In this document: positions 34,616-43,790 of the stretch, piece after piece
How positions within the stretch are numbered: the stretch's first letter is position 1
How the letters are laid out: every line of letters begins with the position of its first letter
Origin: Gordonia rubripertincta
Lineage (GTDB): Bacteria > Actinomycetota > Actinomycetes > Mycobacteriales > Mycobacteriaceae
Length of the DNA: 64,000 bases
Reading direction: 5' to 3'
NCBI RefSeq assembly: GCF_038024875.1
Contig: NZ_CP136136.1
Span: forward strand, 2,728,001-2,792,000
Position numbers and translations under genes: made by a program
The notes under the pieces: model-generated
The model's database searches: none
Seen by the model: the letters and a program-made list of their open reading frames with translations, nothing else
What the model was told of the DNA's origin: nothing

Positions 34616-34684
34616 CCCGATACCGTTTGTCTGTGTTGTATCGAGCAGTGCGGGTGTGTCGAGCAGTACGGGAAGTGCGGTGAG

Positions 34685-35989
34685 ATGCGGTCGGTAGAAG
34701 ATCATCTGACGCTCGTGACCGCCGCCGCGGTGGCGCCGCGGCCGGTGCGTGTCGCGATCTCCGAGGCGCAAGGTCTGATGTGCGCGGAAGAAGTGGTCAC
34801 CGAGCATCCGATGCCGGGTTTCGACCAGGCCGCCATCGACGGTTACGCGGTGCGTGCAGTCGACGTGGCACTGGCCGGCGTCCTCGCCCCGGAGGATCGC
34901 GAGGAGTTCGATCCGAACGGTGCCGAACTCGTCGACCTCGAAGCGGGCGAGCCCATGATCGTCTCGTTGCCGGTGGTCGGGGAGGTGGGCCCGGGGTCGC
35001 GCACCCCGACCCGGCTGCAACCTCGCCAAGCCGTCCGCGTGGAGACCGGTGCGCCGATGCCGACGCTCGCCGACGCGGTCGTGCCGCTGCGCTGGACCGA
35101 CGGCGGCGACCAGAAGGTCAAGATCGGTCACGGCGTCGAGAGTGGCAACTACGTGCGCCGGGTCGGCGACGACGTTCAGCCCGGTGACGTCGCGGTCCGT
35201 GCCGGCGCGATCATCGGCCCTGCTCAGGTGGGGCTGCTGGCCGCGGTCGGGCAGTCACGTGTGATGGTGCACCCGCGTCCGCGCCTGTCGGTGATCTCGG
35301 TGGGCAGCGAACTCGTCGACATCGATCGCACTCCCGGACCGGGACAGATCTACGACGTCAACAGCTATGCGCTGGCGGCCGCGGCGCGCGACGCCGGCGC
35401 CGACGTCAACCGGGTCGGCATCGCCGAACGTGACGCCTCCCGGATGCGTGAGGTCGTCGAGGCGCAGCTCATCCGCTCCGAGATCGTGGTGATCTGCGGC
35501 GCGGTCGGCGGCAGCGCGTCGAAGGCCATCGCCGACGCCCTCGCCGACCTCGGTGAACTCGAGATCGTCCGCGTGGCCATGCATCCCGGCTCGGTCCAGG
35601 GTTTCGGCCGGCTCGGTCGCGATGAGGTGCCGACCTTCCTGCTGCCGGCGAACCCGGTGAGCGCCCTCGTCACCTTCGAGGTGATGGTGCGCCCTCTCAT
35701 CCGCATCGCGCTGGGCAAGCGGCAGCCGATGCGCCGGGTGATCAAGGCCCGCACCATCGGGCCGATCGCGTCGGTGCGCGGTCGCAAGGGGTACCTCCGC
35801 GGGCAGCTCATGCGCGACGAACGGACGGGGGACTACCTCGTCCAGGTGCTCGGTGCGTCACCGACCGGGTCGTCGCATCTGCTGGCCGAGTTGGCCGAGG
35901 CGAACTGTCTCATCATGGTCGACCCCGAGGTCGAGGAGATGAGTACCGGCGACGAGGTGGAGGTCGCCTTCCTCGCTCAGCGCGGGTGA
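34685..35989 (+). CDS. glp: Molybdopterin molybdotransferase MoeA / gephyrin-like Glp
   Basis: 434 residues with the MoeA/gephyrin E-domain layout: DGYAVRAVD near residue 58, ETGAPMPTLADAVVP near 120, the MogA-like central fold (VSVGSELVDID, YDVNSYAL) and a C-terminal domain IV. Inserts molybdate into molybdopterin in canonical members. In Corynebacterium the paralogue Glp is a divisome protein that binds FtsZ and the membrane receptor GlpR, encoded nearby; glpR lies three genes downstream here, so the Glp function is the better guess. The usual GGTS-type loop reads GAVGGSASK. Confidence 0.88.
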   Translation: MRSVEDHLTLVTAAAVAPRPVRVAISEAQGLMCAEEVVTEHPMPGFDQAAIDGYAVRAVDVALAGVLAPEDREEFDPNGAELVDLEAGEPMIVSLPVVGEVGPGSRTPTRLQPRQAVRVETGAPMPTLADAVVPLRWTDGGDQKVKIGHGVESGNYVRRVGDDVQPGDVAVRAGAIIGPAQVGLLAAVGQSRVMVHPRPRLSVISVGSELVDIDRTPGPGQIYDVNSYALAAAARDAGADVNRVGIAERDASRMREVVEAQLIRSEIVVICGAVGGSASKAIADALADLGELEIVRVAMHPGSVQGFGRLGRDEVPTFLLPANPVSALVTFEVMVRPLIRIALGKRQPMRRVIKARTIGPIASVRGRKGYLRGQLMRDERTGDYLVQVLGASPTGSSHLLAELAEANCLIMVDPEVEEMSTGDEVEVAFLAQRG

Positions 35990-36027
35990 TCCCGTCGAGA
36001 CCCTTGATGCGCCTAAACTGACTCATC

Positions 36028-36684
36028 GTGTTCAGGTGGTTGAGCGGAAGTGGGGGCAGCCCGGGTTGGCCGGCGACCCTCGGACCGCTGCGCACCAGGG
36101 CCGGGACGGTCACGTTGCGCCCGGTCAAGGTCCGCGACGGCAAGACCTGGAGCGAACTGCGCATCCGTAACCAGAACTCGCTGTTGCCCTGGGAACCCAC
36201 CGGTGTCGGGAGCTGGGCGGATCGCCATCAGCCGGCGTCGTGGCCGCCGCTCTTCGCGGTGCTGAAGTCGGAGGCCAAGCGCGGCACCATCCTGCCGTTC
36301 GTGATCGAGCTCGACGATCAGTACGTGGGGCAGCTGACCGTCGGCAACATCCAGCGCGGAGCCGTGCGCAGCGCGTGGATCGGCTACTGGGTCGACAATG
36401 CGCACGCCGGTCAGGGCATCGCGACGGCGGCCGTCGCGCTCGGCGTGGACCACTGCTTCGGGCCGGTCGGACTGCACCGCCTCGACGCGACGGTACAACC
36501 GGCCAACGAGGCCTCTCAGAAGGTGTTGAAGAACATCGGTTTTCGGCAGGAAGGGCTGCTGGTCCGGTACATGGACGTCAACAAGCGCTGGCGCGATCAC
36601 ATGCTCTTCGCATTGACGGCCGAGGAGGTCGTCGGGTCGGCGACCGAGGCGCTGGTTCGCTCGGGGCGGGCGTCCTTCCGGTAG
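36028..36684 (+). CDS. rimJ: GNAT acetyltransferase, RimJ type
   Basis: 218 residues. RimJ/RimL-type GNAT: N-terminal LRTRAGTVTLRPVKVRDG, acetyl-CoA site near GYWVDNAHAGQGIATAAV, and VQPANEASQKVLKNIGF. Probably N-acetylates a ribosomal protein or another N-terminus; the target is not shown. Same order as mycobacterial galU-moeA1-rimJ. GTG start; 38 nt after glp, likely co-transcribed. Confidence 0.88.
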   Translation: MFRWLSGSGGSPGWPATLGPLRTRAGTVTLRPVKVRDGKTWSELRIRNQNSLLPWEPTGVGSWADRHQPASWPPLFAVLKSEAKRGTILPFVIELDDQYVGQLTVGNIQRGAVRSAWIGYWVDNAHAGQGIATAAVALGVDHCFGPVGLHRLDATVQPANEASQKVLKNIGFRQEGLLVRYMDVNKRWRDHMLFALTAEEVVGSATEALVRSGRASFR

Positions 36685-36697
36685 CTAGGATCGCGGC

Positions 36698-37351
36698 ATG
36701 ACTGCTCTCGAAATCGTGGTTCGGGGTAACGCACGCGGTCGGTACGCCCCGGAACGCGGCGTGATCGACCTCGCCGTCCATCTCGAAGGTCCCGTGAAGG
36801 CGGCGGTGTACGAGGCTGCGGTGGGACTGCATTCGCGGATCACCGGTGCTCTCGGCGAACTCGAGTCGGCCGGTGCGGTGAACCGGTGGACCGCCGAATC
36901 GGTACGGGTGTACTCGTCCCGGGCCTACTCGCGGGACGGAGAGCCGCGGGATCCGATGTACAACACCCGCATTCGCATCGACGCCGAGTTCGGCGACTTC
37001 GAGAAGCTGTCGGAGTTCATCGACACCTGGTCCGGGGAAGAAGGGGTGGCGGTCGAAAACGTTCACTGGGACGTCCACGAGACCAGTCGCCGCGCACACG
37101 AACGCGAGCTGCGTCGGGAGGCGGTCGAGGACGCAATAGCCAAGGCGCAGGCCTACTCCGACGCCGTGGGGCGCGGGCCGGTGATACCGACCCTCCTGTC
37201 CGACCCGGGCATGGTCGACCATGCACCGTCACCGCGCGGGCGGGTGATGAGTGCCGCCATCCCGGGGTCGGCGCCGTCGCCGAGCCTCGAGCTGCGGGCC
37301 GATGACATCGAGATCCGCGTCGCGGTGGACGCGCGTTTTCGCGCCGAGTGA
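36698..37351 (+). CDS. SIMPL domain (DUF541) protein
   Basis: 217 residues. SIMPL pattern: EIVVRGNARGRYAPERGVIDLAV at the start and a coiled middle (REAVEDAIAKAQAYSDAVG) typical of the family. No signal peptide or membrane segment, unlike many SIMPL proteins, so cytoplasmic. Starts 13 nt after rimJ with AGGA upstream; same transcript. Function unknown. Confidence 0.85.
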   Translation: MTALEIVVRGNARGRYAPERGVIDLAVHLEGPVKAAVYEAAVGLHSRITGALGELESAGAVNRWTAESVRVYSSRAYSRDGEPRDPMYNTRIRIDAEFGDFEKLSEFIDTWSGEEGVAVENVHWDVHETSRRAHERELRREAVEDAIAKAQAYSDAVGRGPVIPTLLSDPGMVDHAPSPRGRVMSAAIPGSAPSPSLELRADDIEIRVAVDARFRAE

Positions 37352-37477
37352 CTGAGAGCGGCATGTGAATCCGCGCCGACATGGTCGCGCTCCGGCGCGT
37401 CTGCGCAGAACTGGGACTTTCGGGCCCTAGATTGTGGAGTGGCCTCGTGTGACCAGAGTGAATGAAGGGAGAGTCGC

Positions 37478-38665
37478 ATGCCCAACTCCGTACTGTGGGT
37501 TTGTCTCGTCGCGGTCTGGCTCTTCGTGCTGGTCCCGATGGTGATCAAGGGTCGTCCCCAGATCCTCAAATCGACCGAGGCCGCGAAGAAGACGCGCTTG
37601 CTGCATCGCGGTGGATCTCGCGCGACGGCACCGTCGACCGCGCGACGCCGCTCGTCGGCCCGCCACCCGCACGACCCGTCGTGGAAGTCCTCCCGGAAGG
37701 CGACCGCGACCGCTGTCGTCGACGAGGTCGAGGACGACACCGAAACCGAGACCGAGGACGCCGACGTCACGACGAAGGTCCAGCGAGTCGCAGATGTCGA
37801 GGCGGAGAAGCCGACCGTCGAGGCCACGGATGACACCGACACCGAGGACACCGACGCCGAGGACACCGACCTCGAGGATGTCGCCGACGAGACCGACGAT
37901 GTCGAGGACGACCAAGCCGCCGAGACCGACGACGACCTGGTCGACGAGGCCGCGGACGCAATGGCTGAGGACACAGAGGCTGAGGAGTTCGAGGATTCCG
38001 AGTACGAGGACTCCGAAGAGGCCGAATACGAAGATGATTCGGAAGCCGCCGAGTACGAAGCCGACACCGAGTACGAGGACGCGGCCGACGATCTCGACGA
38101 GGACGAATACGACGACTACGCCCGCGCGTCCCGGCCCACCGAGGCCGAACCGGAGTCGGTCGTCGACGAACTCGAAGACGAACAACCGGTTGCGCGGAAG
38201 CCGCAGTCCGAGCGCGTTCGACGCAGCGTGTACTCGTCCGAGAAGGAACGCGAGCTGAAATACCGCGAGCGTCAGCGGGTCACGCTGGGCCTGTTCGTGC
38301 TCTTCGTCCTGTCGCTGGTGTCGGGCTTCCTGATCGGGACGCCCGGCTGGGTCGCGACGGGTGTCGTCGGGCTGATGCTGGTCGGATACCTCGCGTACCT
38401 GCGTCGAGCCGTGAAGGTCGAGCAGCAGATCCGGGCTCAGCGACTCGCCCGCGCCAAGCGTGCGCAGCGCGCCGAGGAGGAGCGTCGTCGACGCGCCGCC
38501 GCGGTGCCCGAGTTCGCCGCCGCACCGCCGCCCCCGCGTCTCCGCCGTCCCGGTGGCGCCGTGGTTCTCGAGATCGACGACGAGGACCCCGTCTTCGACC
38601 ACCTGCCGCCGTTCCAGCGTCGCCGCATGGACCGCGAGGACCTGGAGTACCGCCGGGTCGGCTGA
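37478..38665 (+). CDS. glpR: Divisome membrane protein SepX/GlpR
   Basis: 395 residues. Starts with a membrane helix (VLWVCLVAVWLFVLVPMVI) and a basic segment, then about 150 very acidic disordered residues (Asp/Glu/Thr, Tyr-Glu repeats), two central membrane helices (LGLFVLFVLSLVSGFLIG; WVATGVVGLMLVGYLAYL), a coiled RAKRAQRAEEERRRR stretch and a conserved C-terminal tail (VVLEIDDEDPVFDHLP). In Corynebacterium GlpR is the receptor for Glp; in Streptomyces SepX organises division sites. Its presence next to glp fits. ATG with GGGAGAG upstream. Confidence 0.88.
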   Translation: MPNSVLWVCLVAVWLFVLVPMVIKGRPQILKSTEAAKKTRLLHRGGSRATAPSTARRRSSARHPHDPSWKSSRKATATAVVDEVEDDTETETEDADVTTKVQRVADVEAEKPTVEATDDTDTEDTDAEDTDLEDVADETDDVEDDQAAETDDDLVDEAADAMAEDTEAEEFEDSEYEDSEEAEYEDDSEAAEYEADTEYEDAADDLDEDEYDDYARASRPTEAEPESVVDELEDEQPVARKPQSERVRRSVYSSEKERELKYRERQRVTLGLFVLFVLSLVSGFLIGTPGWVATGVVGLMLVGYLAYLRRAVKVEQQIRAQRLARAKRAQRAEEERRRRAAAVPEFAAAPPPPRLRRPGGAVVLEIDDEDPVFDHLPPFQRRRMDREDLEYRRVG

Positions 38666-38677
38666 CCCGCAGCAGAC

Positions 38678-38724
38678 ACGAACCAGCAGTAGGTTTCGCC
38701 CACCGAAACCTACTGCTGATTCGT
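38678..38724. terminator. Hairpin E: 21-bp inverted repeat at a convergent junction
   Basis: Arms 38678-38698 and 38704-38724 pair at 20 of 21 positions with a 5-nt loop, between the glpR stop and the stop of the minus-strand gene at 38726. Bidirectional terminator, comparable with hairpins A-D but without an inserted gene. Confidence 0.92.
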
Positions 38725-38725
38725 T

Positions 38726-39466
38726 TCAGTGACCTGTGGTCACCGACGCCTTCCCGTGCGAATCCAGCCACGCCTGACCGCGTTTGGCGGCCGTCGACAG
38801 CGCGAAACGCTCACCGAGGTAGGTCGCCGGCGCGCCGATGACCGGGATGTACCCGAGCATGCGGAACAGGATCATCGGTTGGGGTCGCTTCTCGAACTCG
38901 TCGTCGACGGCCCGCAGCAGCTTCGCGGCATCCCAGATCCCGCCGAGCAACGACTTCTTGCGCTCCTCGAGTTCGCTGGGCAGGGGAGCACCTGATTCGG
39001 AGGACAGATCGGGTGTGGAGATGTCCCGTCCGCACAGGACCGACGCCAGCAGTGCGACCTGGCGGCCACGGTCGGTGACCTCGTATTCGCGGGCGATCGC
39101 GACGAGCACCATCGCCTGGTTGGCGAACCCCAGGTAGGGCGTGATCGGCAGGCGCTTCGCCCAGATGCCGAAGACCCCGGGGAAGGCGACCGCGGTGGTG
39201 TTGAGGGTCCCGATGCGGGTCACCCACCAGCTCGCTCGCTTGTGCATCGACCGCTCGCTCCAGCCCTTGGTTCCGGGCCAGTCGGCGACGTCGAGGAGCT
39301 TGGCGGCCGCGTGTTGGGCCTGCTCGATGCGGGAATCGGAGTGGTCATGCTCATGGAATGTATGGCCCTTGAGGCCGAGCGGGTCGCGTTCGGCGAGCAC
39401 GTCGAGAACAGGGTTGATCACCCCCACGACGTTGCTGAGAACACCGGCCAGTTGCTGATCAGACAT
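38726..39466 (-). CDS. Unrecognised conserved-looking protein
   Basis: About 246 residues, codon use normal for the window. Two moderately hydrophobic segments (GTLNTTAVAFPGVFGIW; YLGFANQAMVLVAIA) and a terminal LGYIPVIGAPATYLGERFALS stretch suggest membrane association. The segment AREYEVTDRGRQVALLASVLCG is well formed, but I cannot assign a family. Start either ATG 39466 or GTG 39475, neither with a clear ribosome binding site. Confidence 0.7.
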   Translation of the reverse strand: MSDQQLAGVLSNVVGVINPVLDVLAERDPLGLKGHTFHEHDHSDSRIEQAQHAAAKLLDVADWPGTKGWSERSMHKRASWWVTRIGTLNTTAVAFPGVFGIWAKRLPITPYLGFANQAMVLVAIAREYEVTDRGRQVALLASVLCGRDISTPDLSSESGAPLPSELEERKKSLLGGIWDAAKLLRAVDDEFEKRPQPMILFRMLGYIPVIGAPATYLGERFALSTAAKRGQAWLDSHGKASVTTGH

Positions 39467-39565
39467 CCGAGGCACCGGCCCAGCCTAGCCATGAGTCCGG
39501 GCGTTTGGGATCCACCGCGGTGGGGCTGCTAGAGTGGCTCCCGGTTGGTCGCACGACGACCCTCC

Positions 39566-39641
39566 GGGGCTATGGCGCAGTTGGTAGCGCGACTCGTTCG
39601 CATCGAGTAGGTCAGGGGTTCGATTCCCCTTAGCTCCACCA
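39566..39641 (+). tRNA. tRNA-Ala (CGC anticodon)
   Basis: 76 nt including an encoded CCA. Acceptor GGGGCTA/TAGCTCC contains the G3-U70 wobble that marks alanine tRNAs; D arm GCGCAGTTGGTAGCGC; anticodon loop TTCGCAT gives CGC; T arm AGGGGTTCGATTCCCCT. No integrase or attachment repeat nearby. Confidence 0.97.
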
Positions 39642-39720
39642 TTCTCACGCCGGTCATGCCGAGCCGCCGGACGCGCCGTCGCGCTGCCGGGGTAACCTTC
39701 TCAGTATCCGGTTCGAACAT

Positions 39721-39738
39721 CCGACAGATCTCTGTCGG
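39721..39738. promoter_or_regulatory. CCGACAGA-TC-TCTGTCGG palindrome
   Basis: Perfect 8-bp arms with a 2-nt spacer, 79 nt after the tRNA and 112 nt before the DUF5994 gene. Either a regulator site for that gene or a short processing/termination hairpin of the tRNA transcript. Confidence 0.45.
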
Positions 39739-39850
39739 CCTCTCCGGTGTCAGACCGTAGACAATCCACTCTCCGTCTGATGAACACGTCAGGTGGGAAT
39801 GTGACCTCCGAGTCCCTCAGCATCGTTGCCGTCGTCGAGGAGGCGCGACG

Positions 39851-40276
39851 ATGAGCGTCCCTCCGCTTCTGGGACCGCCCCGGGTGCGGTTCGGTGTAGA
39901 TCCGTCGGCTCCGATCGGCGGCGCGTGGTACCCGTACACGGTCCAGCTCGCCGACGAACTGCCCGGCGTGCTCGCCGCGGCTCGACCGCAGATCGGCGAC
40001 GTCACCGGGATGGACGTCAACTGGAGCAGCTTCCGCCGGTTCCCCGGCTTGGATTCCCCGGACTCTCCCATGACGCCCCCGCTGATGACACTGACCGCAG
40101 GAGGAGTCGTCGTGACGCTTCTGGTGATCCCACCGCGCACCGCATCGTCGCTGGCCGCGATCCTGCTGCGTCAGGCGAGCAACACCGTGTCCCCGGACAG
40201 TCAGCTGCATTCGCTGGAATTTCGTCGTGCGGAACGGATTCTGGAACTCGCACGTCGGTCGCTGTCCACGTCCTGA
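39851..40276 (+). CDS. DUF5994 family protein
   Basis: 141 residues. Pattern RVRFGVDPSAPIGGAWYPYTVQ near the start, then DVNWSSF and VVTLLVIPPRT, as in DUF5994, a small soluble actinobacterial family of unknown role. ATG with GAGGAGG 7 nt upstream. Confidence 0.78.
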   Translation: MSVPPLLGPPRVRFGVDPSAPIGGAWYPYTVQLADELPGVLAAARPQIGDVTGMDVNWSSFRRFPGLDSPDSPMTPPLMTLTAGGVVVTLLVIPPRTASSLAAILLRQASNTVSPDSQLHSLEFRRAERILELARRSLSTS

Positions 40277-40354
40277 CGCCCGAGGTCTGCCCCTGGGCGT
40301 CCCGATGACCGGGACCCGTTCGCGCCGGACGTTGCGACCACGATTTACCGTGCG

Positions 40355-42475
40355 GTGGTGAAGATCCGATCCAGCGGGTATGCCCACCTGCTCGCGCCCG
40401 GCGTCATCGGCCCGATGGCGGTACCCAATCGCGTTGTTCTGCCTGCGATGGACATGAACCTGTGCGTCGACGGCGAGATCGAAGAGGGTGATGTCGCCCA
40501 TTTCGCGGCTCGCGCCGCCGGCGGGACCGGCCTGATCATCACCGGTTGCTGTGCGGTGGCCTATCCGGTGGGGTGCGCCAGCACCAAGGAACCGGGACTG
40601 TCCGAGGACCGTTTCATCCCGGGTCTCGCGGCTCTGGCCGACGCGGTTCACGCGGAAGGCAGCAAACTGTGTGTGCAGATGACGCATCACGGCCGGGTGG
40701 CGCGAATCGACACGATCGACGACCGTCCGCTCCTGGTCCCCACGACGCCGTCGGGTACTCGCGACATGTCGGCGCTGGCCGACAACACCCCCGGCGAACT
40801 GCAGAAGATGGCCGCCGTGTCCGGCGGGAAGTCGGCCACCTACCACGAGGCCACGCAAGACGACATCGACTGGCTCGTAAGGTGTTTCGCCGACGCCGCC
40901 GGCCGGGTGCAGGCCGCGGGCGGTGACGCGGTGGAGATCCACTGCGCCCACGGTTATGTGCTCGGCGGCTTCCTCAGCCGCGCCGACAACCAGCGGACCG
41001 ACGGCTACGGCGGACCGCTGGAGAACCGGGCGCGGTTGGCGTGCGAGGTCATCGCCGCGGTGAAGGAGCGGGTCGGCGACTCGCTGGCCGTCATCGTCCG
41101 CGTCGCCGGCCGGGAGTTCGGCGAGGAGAACGGGCTGACCACCGAGGAGGCGGTCGGCGCGGCCAAGCTCTTCCAGGCCGCCGGTGCCGATGCCATCCAC
41201 GTCACCGGTTGGGGCCGAAACCCGTTCTCCAACTTCACCGACGGCCCATTGCCGGACAAGGTCGGGGCTTATGTCGAGCTCGCCGGGGAGGTCAAGAAAG
41301 CGGTGTCCATCCCGGTCATCACGGTCGGCCGGATGCTTCCCGAGGTCGGCGAGGCCGCGATCGCCGACGGTAAGACCGACTTTGTCGCGATGGGTCGGCA
41401 ACTGCTCGCCGACCCCGACCTGGTGTCGAGGCTTCGTGCCGGCCGCCCTGAGCGGATTCGCCCGTGTATCAACTGCTATGTCTGTGTGCAGGAGAACTTC
41501 TGGGACGGCACCCCGGTCTGTGCTGTCAATCCGGCGCTCGGCAACGAGACCGTCCTCCCACTGGTCCGCACCGCGAACCCGAAGCATGTTGTGGTGGTCG
41601 GTGCCGGTCCCGGCGGTCTCGAGGCCGCGCGGGTGGCCGCCGAACGCGGTCACCGGGTGACGTTGCTGGACAAGGGCGATCGTCTGGGCGGCACACTGTG
41701 GTTCTCGAGCCTGACCACCCCGGACAATCATCGGTTGCTGCGATGGCTGAAGAACGAGGTCGAGCGACTCGATGTGGACATCCGGTTGAAGACCGAGGCC
41801 ACCAAGGAGTTGGTCGGGTCCCTCGCCCCCGACGTCGTGATCGTGGCCACCGGCGCGGTGCGCGACCGGCCGGACGTGCCCGGTGGACATCTGCCTCATG
41901 TGCACACCGGCGATTCGCTGCGTGCGGTGATGACCGGGAGCGGGGACCTGTCGCAGGTGTCGTGGTTCCTCCGGATGGCCGGCCGACTGGGCCGACTGTC
42001 CGGCATCACCAGGAGTCCGAAGGCCGTCCGGACCGTGACCCGCGCGTTCCTGCCGATGGGGAAGGACGTGGTGGTGGTCGGTGGTTCCCTTGTCGGACTG
42101 GAACTCTCGGAGTTCCTGGCCGAGCGGGGACGAAACGTGACGCTGGTGGAAGCCGGACAGCAGCTGGGCGTACCGATGGCCCTGCCGCGCCGATGGACCG
42201 CAGTGCGGCATGCGCGCGAGAAGGGCGTGCGGATCCACCGTAACGCCACCGTGACGCGCATCACCGAGGGGCACGTCGTATTTCGCGTCGACGACCAGCT
42301 GATGACCGCCGCCGCCGACATGGTGGTCGTCGCCTCCGGGGTTTCTGCGCGGGCTCCGCTCGTCGATGCGTTGGCCGGTACCGGTCCGGACGTGCACGTG
42401 GTCGGCGATGCAGCCAGCGTCGACTACATCGAGGGAGCGATCCACACGGCCTGGAGAGTTGCCACCGCGGTGTGA
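40355..42475 (+). CDS. NADH:flavin oxidoreductase, 2,4-dienoyl-CoA reductase/BaiH type
   Basis: 706 residues. N-terminal Old Yellow Enzyme TIM barrel (NRVVLPAMDMNLC, HGYVLGGFLS, TDGYGGPLENRARL), a [4Fe-4S] motif CINCYVCVQ...VCAVNP near 370-390, and C-terminal FAD and NAD(P) domains (VVVGAGPGGLEAAR, VVVGGSLVGLELSEFL). Family members reduce C=C bonds conjugated to a carbonyl, in dienoyl-CoAs or steroid enones (BaiCD/BaiH). Beside a steroid cluster, a steroid double bond is a reasonable but unproven substrate. GTG 40355 or 40358; no clear ribosome binding site. Confidence 0.88.
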   Translation: MVKIRSSGYAHLLAPGVIGPMAVPNRVVLPAMDMNLCVDGEIEEGDVAHFAARAAGGTGLIITGCCAVAYPVGCASTKEPGLSEDRFIPGLAALADAVHAEGSKLCVQMTHHGRVARIDTIDDRPLLVPTTPSGTRDMSALADNTPGELQKMAAVSGGKSATYHEATQDDIDWLVRCFADAAGRVQAAGGDAVEIHCAHGYVLGGFLSRADNQRTDGYGGPLENRARLACEVIAAVKERVGDSLAVIVRVAGREFGEENGLTTEEAVGAAKLFQAAGADAIHVTGWGRNPFSNFTDGPLPDKVGAYVELAGEVKKAVSIPVITVGRMLPEVGEAAIADGKTDFVAMGRQLLADPDLVSRLRAGRPERIRPCINCYVCVQENFWDGTPVCAVNPALGNETVLPLVRTANPKHVVVVGAGPGGLEAARVAAERGHRVTLLDKGDRLGGTLWFSSLTTPDNHRLLRWLKNEVERLDVDIRLKTEATKELVGSLAPDVVIVATGAVRDRPDVPGGHLPHVHTGDSLRAVMTGSGDLSQVSWFLRMAGRLGRLSGITRSPKAVRTVTRAFLPMGKDVVVVGGSLVGLELSEFLAERGRNVTLVEAGQQLGVPMALPRRWTAVRHAREKGVRIHRNATVTRITEGHVVFRVDDQLMTAAADMVVVASGVSARAPLVDALAGTGPDVHVVGDAASVDYIEGAIHTAWRVATAV

Positions 42476-42585
42476 GTCCGGCGGTCTACCAGCTCGCAGC
42501 TTGGATCGATGTTCAGCCCGCAGGAGTGACCCGGGTCGATGCGTCGTCGACGCGCGATCCCCGGCGACCGTGAGCGCCCGACGCC

Positions 42586-43728
42586 CTAGTGCAGGCTGCC
42601 CTCGTGGCGTGGGCGATCGAAGGGCGTCAGCGGAGCGCCCGTGCGCAGGGTGGTCGCCAAGGCCGGATCGGCCAGATGCATCCGGCCGATGGCGATGAGG
42701 TCGAACTCGTCGGCGGCGATCCGCCGGGCCACCTCGTCGATGTTGTCCACGACGGGTGCTGCGCCCTCGATGCGGCTGTCGCGCAGGGTCTTACCCAGCC
42801 CGACGCTGCCCACGGCCATGGCGTGGGCGCCGGTGAGTTTCTTGGCCCACCCGGCGAGGGACAGCTCGCTGCCCTCGAAGGCCGGTACGTCGAATCGCCG
42901 GTTGCTGGCGTCGAACACGTCGACACCCGCTTCGGCGAGTGCGCCGAGCACCAGCCCGAGCTCCGCCGGCGTGGTCGCCACCTGAGCGGTGTAGTCCTGT
43001 TGCTTGTGCTGGGAGAAGCGGTAGAAGATCGGCAGGTCGTCGCCGATCGCCGCACGGATCGCCGAGACCACGGCGACCGGGAAACGCGTGCGGGCCGCGA
43101 GGTCGCCACCCCACCGGTCCTCGCGCTGATTGGTTCCGTGCCAGACGAAGGAGTCGAGCAGATAGCCGTGACCGCCGTGGAGTGCGATGCCGTCGAAGCC
43201 GGCCTCCACGGCATTGGTCGCCGACCGCACGTAGGCCGTGATCACCTCGTGGATGTCCTCGGCGGTCATCGGCTCGGTGGGAACGGCGGCCCGCGTGACG
43301 TAATCGTCCGGGTACGACGTGACCCCGACCGGTCCCCATACGCCGGACGGACGCATCGGCCGGATGGCGGGGTCGGGCGTACTCATCGCACCCCACAGAG
43401 GTCCGACATGCCAGAGCTGGGGGATGATCCGGCCGCCGGCGGCATGCACGCTGTCGGTGACCGTCCGCCATCCGGCCAGCGCCGCAGCGCCGTACATGTG
43501 CGGCACGTTCGGGTTGTCCACCGCGGACGGGTGATCGATCGCCACACCCTCGGTCACGATGAGACCGGTCCCGCCCGCGGCGCGGCGCGTGTAGTACTGC
43601 GCCACATCGGGTCCGGGGACACCCGCCCGCGAGTGGGACCTCGTCATCGGGGACATCACGATACGATTCGCGATCTCCAGGGAACGAACCGTCAGCGGTT
43701 CGAAGAGTGCGGAGTTGGTGTCGTTCAC
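42586..43728 (-). CDS. Old Yellow Enzyme family NADH:flavin oxidoreductase
   Basis: About 380 residues, single TIM barrel with FMN. Motifs: NRIVMSPMTRSHS, PQLWHVGPLWG (His for the substrate oxyanion), GFDGIALHGGHGYLLDSF, REDRWGGDLAART and FDLIAIGRMHLADP. Reduces activated alkenes. The GTG at 43728 has AGGAG 9-10 nt upstream; the ATG at 43749 has none. A TCCCACTCAGTGG operator lies 63 nt upstream. Confidence 0.88.
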   Translation of the reverse strand: MNDTNSALFEPLTVRSLEIANRIVMSPMTRSHSRAGVPGPDVAQYYTRRAAGGTGLIVTEGVAIDHPSAVDNPNVPHMYGAAALAGWRTVTDSVHAAGGRIIPQLWHVGPLWGAMSTPDPAIRPMRPSGVWGPVGVTSYPDDYVTRAAVPTEPMTAEDIHEVITAYVRSATNAVEAGFDGIALHGGHGYLLDSFVWHGTNQREDRWGGDLAARTRFPVAVVSAIRAAIGDDLPIFYRFSQHKQQDYTAQVATTPAELGLVLGALAEAGVDVFDASNRRFDVPAFEGSELSLAGWAKKLTGAHAMAVGSVGLGKTLRDSRIEGAAPVVDNIDEVARRIAADEFDLIAIGRMHLADPALATTLRTGAPLTPFDRPRHEGSLH

Positions 43729-43790
43729 GAGAATTGACTCCTGCGGCATGACCAGAGCTTGCGGCCGGCGCGAGGTGGGGTCAATCCGCG

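Noticed and set aside
39566..39641. tRNA-Ala as an integration site
   Set aside because: No integrase, no direct repeat of the tRNA 3' end and no foreign-looking genes next to it.
39701..42445. 914-codon open frame antisense to the 706-residue flavoprotein
   Set aside because: Same reason: no recognisable motif, mirror of a gene with clear FMN, iron-sulfur and FAD motifs, and it would also cover the DUF5994 gene.
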